A DNA stretch of 64,000 nt from Megamerina dolium. Lineage: Eukaryota > Arthropoda > Insecta > Diptera > Megamerinidae. The DNA lies in assembly GCA_963854835.1 (NCBI GenBank), contig OY978528.1, forward strand, positions 35,199,335 to 35,263,334, read 5' to 3'. Under the pieces are notes generated by a model. That model made no database searches. It had not been told where the DNA came from and saw nothing but the letters and a program-made list of their open reading frames with translations. Below, piece by piece: positions 55,365 to 64,000 of the stretch (its first letter is position 1; every line of letters begins with the position of its first letter). A program made the position numbers and the translations under genes.

Positions 55365-56310
55365 CGATTGTACCAAAAAGAACTATGGCAGCAATAAGAA
55401 TAATAATGTTAATAAATTTCTGCATAAGGCATTGTAATAACTACAACTTCGTACTAGGAAAAGATCCCCATTATTATTATTCGGTTATTTATATAAACTA
55501 ATTCGGCTGACCGTTTATTTTCGACTAATCCATTAACCACTAATATTGGATTTGATTTGAAGCACCATCAATATAGAAACTCGATTTACCTTACTTTATT
55601 GAAAAGGACGAAATTACTATATATAAATTAGCGAAAATAGTTTATTGTTCGATCAATTGTTCATTCTCTTCATAGAAGTAGTCGATTAATTGAAGCAGAG
55701 TCATTTATCGGTTATCATTATTCGCAAAAAGAGCCTATTAAATAAAAAGGTTTGTACAGTAGAAAAATTGAAAGTAATTGGTAGCACTGAACTAAAGCAA
55801 CATGCTAAATATATAATACCTAGCGCCTAGAGTTATGTTATTGTTTGTCATATACAAGTAGCTACTATTTATCTGAAATAACGTAATTCTATGCAAGTGG
55901 TAATTAGGCATACAAGAAGACGTGAACTCAGTACATCTTCTATGAAAAATGTTGCCGGAAAAGACCTAAATATATTTCAAAGTTGATTAGAAAATTACTA
56001 TTTTGGACCTAAATCGGTTTTCGGCTATAATGACCACATATGTATTTTAGGGTTACACATTTAATTCAGCTGTCATATTGATACACTTACCCTGTATTCC
56101 TCACCATCATTATCACCATCATTGGCATCATCATTATCATTTTGATCAGCGTGACGATCTTCATCATATCATTATCATCATCATTATTATCATAAGCAAT
56201 AATAAACTTGAGGAATTTTTATAAACTGCTCAAATAAAAAAAACAGCAACTAGCACAACACATTTTGCTTGAGAAAAGATAAAACACTAAATAACAGCAG
56301 CAGCAACAGA

Positions 56311-56341
<31 letters not shown>

Positions 56342-57420
56342 TGAAAAAGAAGCAGTAAAGACAGAAAATCACAAGATGCAAAAGAACTCGACAACAACGA
56401 CAATGGCAATGCCAACATGAAAGAGCATCGACAGCACTCACAGCATTCACAGCATCACCAGCAGTACCCACCATAAGGAACAAATGAAGCAAATAAAGAT
56501 GCGCAAAAGACACAATACAACAACCATAGCTACAACGAGAAAAGAAACAATCATAAAAATAAAGAACAACAGCACCAGTAACAAGTCAAAGCAAAGATTA
56601 AATTCAAATAAATCGACATGGTCGTTGGAAATGAAAACATTCACATAAACTTATAATTTTGCGACACACACTCAACTGCTTGTGCATATAGATGGACATA
56701 TTTTGTATAGATGTACATATTTACAGATATACATATGTGCATAAGTATGCACATATGCAAGTGAATGATTGAAAAAATGCCCATGGAACACAGTGGTTGT
56801 GTAACATTACCATCATCACCATCATCATCATCATCATCATCATCGCGCTGGCAAAGGCTCCAGAAGCATAAGAAGAGTCGTAGAACTACATGGGAGAGTG
56901 ATAGAAGAGGCGGTCATTGTAGAATGGCAGACGCACACACACGCGCACAGATATGCACATGAAAATCTCCATTGATACAGTGCCAGTTCACATCACTTCT
57001 GTCCACAATATGCAATACAATAAGTCGCCCAAATGCAGATTCAAATTCTCCATATCCCAGATACAATTTTTGGGGTATTATATTTCCTTTGTTTCTGTGT
57101 GCTCATGCAATTGTACCGTGTGAATTCATCGTCATTGCCAATAATGACGATCATTATGATATTATTTTTTTATAATTAGGAACTGTAATCATTTTTAAGA
57201 TAATTGTGACAATAATGATCATTATAAAGTTCCTCATGATGTGAAAAAGTATGATAATACCGATGGCATTTGAGAGACGTTTAATTATCATTATCCTGAT
57301 AATAATAATTATATGTACTTATGTACTTTGGTAGTAGAAAATTGATATGCATGATCTCAAAATTGAATATGTGTTTTTCTTAAATATGAACACTCAAAAA
57401 ATAAAGCATATAATAAACTT
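55365..57420. other. AT-rich DNA with ATC and CAG/CAA repeats
   Basis: No gene recognised. ATC-type repeats are at 56100-56195 and 56810-56844, and CAG/CAA at 56295-56345. ORFs through these are low-complexity. Confidence 0.45.
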
Positions 57421-57689
57421 ATTAATTTTTTTTTTAATACTATGAATTTATTAAATCTTTTTACTATTCCGAGAAACTCACAATAAGTATTCAAATCTTA
57501 CAAACTAACTTAACAATTTGTTGCGTCGCGAGGCTTAGCAATTTCACAGCATATTCAATGTGTCTTATTAATAACTCATAGTTATGCTTGTTAGCTCCCC
57601 TGTGTATTCTTTCAGAAAATAAACTTCTGAAAGAGCTCTATGACGAAAAATGCTGTTATGATTTCCACCATTGGGAATTGGGTTATGTA
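57421..57689 (-). pseudogene. Antisense LINE 3' end, related to the 43-kb LINE
   Basis: The minus strand of 57421-57566 matches the 3' end of the intact LINE: ACACATTGAATATGCTGT, then CTCGCGAC, CAAATTGT and GTTTGTAAGATTTGAATACT, with a T-run (about 57427-57436) as its poly(A) tail. Further upstream on that strand (57567-57689) the match fades to short phrases, suggesting a diverged sister family or an old copy. The plus-strand LINE fragment lies immediately beyond, in opposite orientation. Confidence 0.7.
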
Positions 57690-60241
57690 AATATATTTCG
57701 CCCGCCAGCCAACAGCCAAGTACCCTTGAACATTTGCTTCAAACATTAATTCAGAATATGAATCAATTCATAAACTCAATGCAAACAATGATGCAAGAAA
57801 TGATGAAAAATCAATCGATGTTACTCCAAACATTGCTATCCAGACCATGAGTTGTCTCAAGATATGCCACTGGAACGCCAACGGCTTAAGCCAGCACCGT
57901 TTGGAGCTAATTCAATTCCTTGCATCCAACCAAATCGACATAATGATGATATCTGAGACCCATTTCACTGACAAAAATTGCTACCAAATACCATATTACA
58001 AACTGTACACCACAAATCATCCGCATGGTAAGGCACGCGGAGGAACTGCCATATTGATAAAAAGCAGAATAAAACATCATGTTCTCGAAGATTTCAGTAG
58101 CGTCTACTTGCAAGCAACATCTATATGTCTGGAAGAATACATCTCTAAGCTAGTAATATCTGCGATATACTGTCCCCCAAGATACAGTATTACCGAACAG
58201 CAATATAAAAAATTTTTCTCAACTCTTGGTAGCAAATTCTTGGTTGCTGGCGATTTCAATGCCAAACACACTCACTGGGGCTCCCGCTTAATAACTCCAA
58301 AAGGCAGAAGACTATGTTCAATCATCACTAACCACGGCTACGATGTTATTTCAAATGGTCAACCGACATATTGGCCGACGGACAAGAGGAAAATACCCGA
58401 TCTCATAGACTTTGGAGTCGCCAAAGGTTTGCAGATGGAAAATATCTCCACAGAGTGTAATTATGATCTATCATCTGACCACTCACCCACGGTAATATCT
58501 ATAAAATCACCAAGCCCCCAAGGCAATTGCGTTAGAAAGAAAATAGACTGGTTAAAATTCAAGAAACATATAAATTCCCATCTTTCTCTGAGTACTGTAT
58601 TAAGAAATGGACACGATGTAGACTCAGCACTCGAAAAATTCAACCAGCTGCTCTCATTAGCTCTCAGCTCAGCCACCTGCACAAAGGTATGCAAGCAATC
58701 AAACTATAGCCCATACACACCAGCCGATATTGAATTGCTAGTAAGACAGAAAAGAAGACTCCGAAGACAATGGCAAGAATTCAGATCACCGAATCTGAAA
58801 ACACAGCTACAGCACTGCACTCGAAAGTTAAAGCAAGCCTTAAAAAATAAAAACAACAAAGAGTTAGAAGAGCACATAGCGAAATTAACAACTGGTGAAG
58901 CGTCAGACTACTCTTTGTGGAAATCAGCAAAAAACTCAAATCGGCCAATTCTCACTGATTTCCCCATCCGTTTGAGTGACGGTAATTGGGCTAGAAGCAA
59001 CTGTGAGAAGGGTTTGGCTTTTGCAAACCACCTAAAAAAGTGTGTTTACACCCAATCCACCCTCTTCACAGTCCTCATTACCAAAATTAACTTTTCAACC
59101 TTGCTCAATAATGCTCAAAATTAAAAAAAAGGACATATTCAAAGCAATTTATAAAGATTTAAACCCAAAAAAATCACCTTCAAAAATTATTATGATAGCA
59201 AAACCAGGAAAAGACCCTACAAAAGTTGCATCGTACAGACCTATCAGCCTCCTGCCTCTACTCTCTAAAGTATTCGAAAAGCTACTTGTCATGAATATAA
59301 CTCCATTTATTAATCTCAACCAACTGATTCCTCAACATCAGTTTGGATTTAGAAAACAGCACGGCACAATAGAACAAGTTCACCGCATTGTAACTCTGAT
59401 AAGGAACACTTTTGAAGAAAAAAAGTATTGCTCAGTTGTCTTTCTTGATATCACTCAAGCTTTCGATAAAGTATGGCACGATGGCCTTATTTACAAACTC
59501 AAACTATTACTGCCTGCAAATGTCTCCTCATTGCTTAGTAGCTACCTCACGAAAAGACAATTTCTCTTACATCACAAGGATTACACAACAAATCCATTGG
59601 ATATTCACGCTGGCGTTCCTCAAGGAAGCGTTTTGGGCCCCTTTCTGTATCTCTTATACACTACAGATATGCCCAGCAATAACTATACATTTATATCGAC
59701 CTTTGCAGATGATAAGGCAATATTGTGCTCTCGCTCTAACCCCATAGAAGCTATTAAACTCCTGCAGACTCATATCGATTCTCTCGAAATCTGGCTAGCA
59801 AAATGGCGTATAAAAATCAATGAATCAAAGAGCGTACATGTAACCTTCACGCTAAGGCCATATACATGTCCCCCACTTAAAATTAATGGCCAATCAGTTC
59901 CACAATGTTCCTCAACAAAGTACTTGGGTATTCACCTCGACAGAAGGCTGACCTGGAAAAATCACATAGAGGCAAAGAAAACTCAGATCAAGCTTAAAAT
60001 TAATCAGTTATGGTGGCTGATACACAAAAGATCAAAGCACGGGGCATCGTCGATTAAAAAGAAAAGACACACTGAATATGCTTTGAAATTGCTATACCTC
60101 GTGACTCAACAAATTGTGATGGAACGTTGTGAATATCACATAATTTTATTTAGTTTGTAAGATTTGATTACTTATTGTTAGTTTCTAAGTAATTTTAGAA
60201 AGATCCAATAAAAAAGCTTGTTAAAAAAAAAAAATTATGTA
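57683..60241 (+). mobile_element. 5'-truncated, internally deleted LINE copy
   Basis: This is nearly identical to the intact LINE from ORF1's last 45 codons (from about 57698-57709) to a poly(A) at 60223-60234. TTATGTA at 57683-57689 and 60235-60241 is a likely target duplication. Relative to the intact copy it lacks 120 bp (equivalent to 46384-46503) and 290 bp (equivalent to 47362-47651), and has one extra A in a run at 59034-59039. High identity to the 43-kb copy means both are recent members of one family. Confidence 0.85.
57847..60160 (+). pseudogene. LINE ORF2, broken copy
   Basis: The endonuclease half (57847 to about 59039) is intact and nearly identical to that at 45052, with WNANG, SETHF, GDFN and SSDHSP kept. 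An extra A at 59034-59039 shifts the frame, so the first reading ends at 59124. The other reading opens at 59042 and covers the reverse transcriptase, but lost 40 codons in frame just before the YRPIS block. The catalytic box reads FADDK instead of FADDT. A 290-bp deletion then removes most of the C-terminal region and throws the end into another frame, which closes at 60160. The copy cannot make a whole ORF2 protein. Confidence 0.9.
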
Positions 60242-60331
60242 TTTGCAGCTTACTCCTTTCTATTTATATGACATAAGTTTCAGTGGTTTACAAGCTGTCA
60301 TTCAGTGTGTATCAATTTTATAAGAGATAGA
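60242..60331. other. Short spacer, possible continuation of antisense LINE
   Basis: If the plus-strand LINE inserted at TTATGTA, this segment was once joined to 57689. Its minus-strand reading has weak ORF2-like phrases (KLQIHN), but this is tentative. Confidence 0.25.
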
Positions 60332-60692
60332 TGTCGATAAAATGAGTACCGTAGCTCAGTGGTTAGTGTGTTGGCCTTCTGATCAGCTGAAGCATAACAA
60401 GTTTAATATCGTAAATATTTTTCTTTCGAACGGTACCCATCTATCGGCAAGCAATTGGCAATTCTTCCGGCAGTAACAATTTGCCATGGAAAAGCTTCTA
60501 AAAGAACTCTGTGACAAAGCTCAAATAAAGTGATGTCGCACGAGTTCTGCCGTTCGGAACCTGCTAAAATAAGTAGGTCCCTTCTAATATTGTCCAAAAT
60601 TGAACATGCACAACAGTAATGGAAGAGAAGCTCGGCCAAATTGCCCATCGGGGTTTATAACTGCAACATTTTTTTTTTTTAGTTGTCGATAA
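60332..60692 (+). mobile_element. tRNA-derived SINE with 9-bp TSD
   Basis: TGTCGATAA flanks at 60332-60340 and 60684-60692. The SINE is 60341-60683. The A box TAGCTCAGTGG is at 60352-60362. About 23 bp including the B box are deleted (the head passes from TTCTGATC to AGCTGAAGC). The body is moderately diverged and the tail is T-rich. Loss of the B box should silence pol III transcription. Confidence 0.88.
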
Positions 60693-60740
60693 GCAGTATG
60701 CACGCCATTGTATTTTATTATCTTTTGAAATTAAAAAAAT

Positions 60741-62627
60741 CTCCTTACAGTCGGCTGGGGCCGACCAAATTATACCCTGCATATGTAGATTTATATATAA
60801 AAAGTTTACTCGAATATCCATCTTTTTCTTTTATTTCCACTTTTAGAAAAACAATTTTTGCATATACTACTAATTTACACCCGAAATATGGTTGACATTG
60901 ACGAAGTACTTTGTATGTTATGAGAGTTCTAAAAGGGATAATTTAAAGAAGGTTTTTAAGATAATTCCAAGACTTAGTATGGGAGCTATGTAAAAAGTTG
61001 GCGTGGTTTTCTTCTTTCTTGTAAATCCAATTAAATTTTCAATATTAATCCACACCTTAAATTTGTTTGTCTTACGTTGAATAGTTCAACTTTGTATGGT
61101 AGCCCCATTAAAAAGTGGGGGTGGCATGTTGATTTTTTCCCAGATTATGTATAAGTACCATATTAACCTAAGTATTAATTATGATTGTTCTAGACAGAAG
61201 ATCGCAGAAGCTGCAGCTACCGCAATTTAAAAAAAATTCAGTCATCCCGTGGCTGGCCCATTTCTTGTGGATAAATTTGCTCTTACAATACTAATCCACA
61301 CCTTCAATCTGGTTGTTCTACGCCGAATAGTTTGTAAGTTATGGCGGTTAAAATTTTTGTTTAATTTCCTCAACTTTGTATGGGAGCCCCAATAAGAAGT
61401 GGGCGTGACACGCTGATTTTTTCCAGATTATTTCCGTCTACAATATTAATTTAAGTGTAAATTATGGTTATTCTAGACAGAAGATTGCCGAAGTTACAGC
61501 TGTTTCAATTTAAAAGAATTTCAGTCATTTTGTATGGGGGCTACGATAAACGGTGGGCGTGGTACGCCCATTTCCTGTGAGCCTAGTCGCTCGTATAATA
61601 CTAATCCATACCTTAAATATCGTTGTCCTAGGCTAAATGGTTTGTAAGTTATGGAGCTTAAAAGTTTTCGTTTAATTCCCTCGACTTTGTATGGGAGACC
61701 CATGAACGAGTGGGCGTGACACACTGATTTTCTGCCAGATTATTACCGACTGCGATATTAATTTAAGTGTCAATTATGGTTATTCTAGACAGAAGATTGC
61801 CGAAGTTACAGCTGTTTCAATTTAAAATTTGTATGGGGGCTACGATAAACAGTGGGCGTGGTGCGCCCATTTTCTGTGAGCCTAGTTGCTCGTACAATAC
61901 TAATCCATACCTTAAATCTCGTTATTCTACGCTGAATAGTTTGCAAGTTATAACCGGTAACATTTTTTTTAATTTCCGCAACTTTGTATGGGAGACCCAA
62001 AAAGGAGTGGTCGTGGCACACTGATTTTCTGCCATATTATTTCCGACTACCATGTTAATCTAAGTGTCAATTATGGTTATCCTGGACAGAAGATTGTAGA
62101 AGTTACAGCTGTTTCAATTTAAAAAAAGTACAGACACTTTGTATGAGAGCTACGCTAAAAAGTAGGCGTGGCTCACCCACTTTTGGCGAGGTTATATAGT
62201 AGTATAATGTAAGTCTATGTGCTAAATATTGTTGTCCCAAGTGGTATATTATGTGAGTTATAGCAAGTTAAAGATTTTGAAAATTTCGAGGTCGCTTTGA
62301 ATGCTTGGTGTGGGCGTGGTTATTGACCGATCATGCCCAATATCAATCCCCTCCGTACCCTTGGATCATAGATTACTTGTGCCGTTGAAATAGCTCAATA
62401 TTTACTCAAGTTATCGTGCGAACCAGCCAGGTGACAGACAGACGGACGGACGGACGGACGGACGGACGGACGGACGGACGGACGGACGGACATCGTTAAA
62501 TCGAAAATTTAATCGACGCTGATCACGAATATATATCTATGTCTATATCCCCGGAGATTCCTTCAAGTGGACACAAACATTTGACCGAAATGAATATACC
62601 ATGCATATTGCATTATGCAGGGTATAA
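60741..62627 (-). mobile_element. HINE/DINE-1-like element, copy C, complete
   Basis: This is the uninterrupted member of the family. The hairpin GTCGGC-TGGG-GCCGAC is at 60750-60765, and the subterminal repeats TTATACCCTGCAT (60770-60782) and ATGCAGGGTATAA (62615-62627) bound it. About four tandem units with a 299-310 bp period follow (starts near 61281, 61591 and 61890), each with TTTGTATGGGAGCC or GGGGGCTACG and GGGCGTGGC motifs. The TA tract of copies A and B is almost absent. The GGAC motif is expanded. All ORFs inside are chance readings. Confidence 0.75.
62441..62491. repeat. GGAC tetranucleotide expansion
   Basis: About 12.7 units of GACG. The same spot has about 3.5 units in copy A (39437-39452) and an imperfect 3-4 units in copy B (48709-48731). 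Confidence 0.9.
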
Positions 62628-62739
62628 AAAGAGCGGCGGAAGCTATGAAATATATTAAATTGATTATGTTTATCTTATCTGAATCTTCGAACAAAACAAA
62701 GATAGTCTGCAAAATTTTCTGACAATAATTTTTGCCTTG

Positions 62740-63221
62740 AGGATAAGGAGAAAATGTTACTCTGTATCTAGTGGGATTGGAAGGCAATCATTTACTACGA
62801 ACTTCTGGTACCTAGGCAAACTGTCATAGCTGAACGTTATCAAAACAAATGATAAAATTAAGTAATGTTGTGAAGGAAAAAATACCAATTGCTGGGCAAG
62901 GAAATCGAAAAGTGATGTTGCTTAATAACAACACTCGTCCACATTCAGAAAAATCAACTCAGGGACTCATCGTCTTCTTAAGTTGGAAGTTCTCCGGGAT
63001 GCGGCATATTCTACAGACTTGGGACTTTTCGACTACCACCTATTCAGATCAATGCAGTCTTATTAGCTGACCAACGATTCTCCAGAGTTGAAGAAGTGCG
63101 AAAATGGTTCGATGACTATTTTGCCTGAAAACCATCAAGTCTCTATTACGAGGGGATCCATCATCTACCCGATACATGGCAAAAGACTGTAAATAATAAT
63201 GGCGAATATTTCGATAATTAA
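62740..63221 (+). pseudogene. mariner transposase C-terminal relic
   Basis: Readings across frames give KMLLCI then WDWKAIIYYELL, RQTVIAERYQNK, IKLSNVVKEK and RKVMLLNNNTRPHSEKS, then DLGLFDYHLFRSMQ, WFDDYF and LPDTWQKTVNNNGEYF, with a TAA at 63219-63221. This is the second half of a mariner transposase with the second and third catalytic regions. The second motif has Asn where relatives have the catalytic Asp (LLHDNARPH type). There are several stops and frame breaks. No terminal repeats were found; the left part abuts HINE copy C. Confidence 0.8.
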
Positions 63222-64000
63222 GTAAGATTAAGTAAGAACGAAAAAATATTACAAAAAGGAGGGCAACCTTTACTAAAACTGCTACGATCCGCTCTTAAAA
63301 GTAACAATGTTCGATATTATTAAAATGAATATTTCACATATTTACTAGTTGAAATTTTCATATTTCGCCGACTATTGCATATAGGCATATGTAGACAGTC
63401 ATGTTATTTTAAATGTTTATATCTATATATATACCTCTACGTGTACAGAATATGTACAGTCAACCGTGACCGATTGTAAGGGCTTCTCTTTTTACAATAT
63501 TGTCAACAAATTACATATTCAGCAATTTGGAATATTGCACTGCGTTTTGCTAATACCTCAAACCGACCACCAAGCCATTAATATCAATATCTCAGTGAAT
63601 GCCTCGCTACCAGACAACAGAGAACTAACCCATCTTCATTCCTCTCAAAGCGTTCTGTGTCTCTCTCCATAAATGATCATAATCGTAATTATCATCGTCG
63701 TCATTATCATCATCATTATAACCATTATGATTGTAACTGTGTGTGTATGTGTATGCGATTTTGCGCGACCAATTTGCGAATATTTTCATTTCAATTGCCG
63801 TCATCATGTTCTTGTTGCTATTGTGTTGTTGTCGTTGTTGTTGTTATATCATTGCTATGTTATTGCTGCAATGTTGTTATTGTCAGTGCAAATGTTTTCA
63901 TTTCGTGTTAGCTGCCGTTGATATAGCTGCTGGCTCAAGTTCTTTACTTCATCATCATCGTCGTCATCATTTTCTTCTTGTTGTAGTCGAATATCTGTTG
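63222..64000. other. AT-rich DNA with ATC and GTT repeats
   Basis: No gene recognised. ATC/CAT repeats at 63675-63735 and 63948-63975 and GTT repeats at 63822-63850 give low-complexity ORFs. Confidence 0.45.

Noticed and set aside
56250..56513. Leu/Ser/Gln-repeat ORFs at CAG/CAA and ATC tracts
   Set aside because: Trinucleotide repeats give long open frames by chance in all phases; no flanking coding sequence.
61521..62021. Minus-strand ORFs inside HINE copy C
   Set aside because: They are repeats of the 300-bp unit and the frame changes from unit to unit.

Overview
The window looks like non-coding euchromatin of a large dipteran genome, probably a true fruit fly (Tephritidae) or a close relative. 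The evidence is strong A+T richness, dense TACATA/TATATA, CAA/CAG and ATC microsatellites, several mariner-family DNA transposons including a DD41D type I associate with tephritids, jockey-like LINEs, a tRNA-derived SINE family, and DINE-1/HINE-like Helitron relatives. The species assignment is inference. I find no multi-exon host gene I can name, no rRNA, no confident functional tRNA and no CRISPR. The region is most simply a long intron or intergenic segment filled with transposable elements (TEs).

Layout. 1-6.3 kb: an internally deleted mariner (488-1404) in AT-rich DNA. 6.3-8 kb: a short intact minus-strand ORF of coding-like codon use (6392-6679) beside a nearly complete DD41D-type mariner (6722-7961). 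8-15.8 kb: AT-rich DNA, a truncated SINE, a 147-bp tandem duplication, a long TA tract, a perfect GC-rich hairpin and an unusual SINE (13381-13640). 15.8-17.7 kb: a mariner with matched ends, then a complete minus-strand SINE that appears to be the source of the 13.4-kb copy. 17.7-29.3 kb: mostly simple sequence, with a scrambled transposase relic (about 19.6-20.2 kb), a 193-bp MITE and an old LINE 3' end with an AAT-rich tail. 29.3-37.6 kb: a Harbinger-like MITE, SINE copies and microsatellites. 38-49 kb: two HINE-like repeats on the minus strand, one holding a foldback MITE and one split by a full-length jockey-like LINE (43329-47862) with both ORFs open and target-site duplications; a mellifera-type mariner relic lies between them. 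49-57.4 kb: gene-poor AT-rich DNA with one speculative two-exon ORF. 57.4-64 kb: a nest made of an antisense LINE 3' end, a deleted copy of the same LINE, a SINE, a third HINE copy with an expanded GGAC tract, and a mariner C-terminal relic.

How the parts work together. The intact LINE encodes an RNA-binding ORF1 protein and an endonuclease/reverse transcriptase ORF2. A LINE of this general type could supply the enzyme that copies the SINEs, though I see no shared 3' tail that proves the pairing. All mariner copies carry frame breaks, deletions or a changed catalytic Asp, so none here looks autonomous. The most informative observations are the SINE copy that carries 36 bp of another SINE's 5' flank (a 5' transduction), the intact LINE, the small coding-like ORF at 6.4-6.7 kb, and the perfect hairpin at 12.57 kb.
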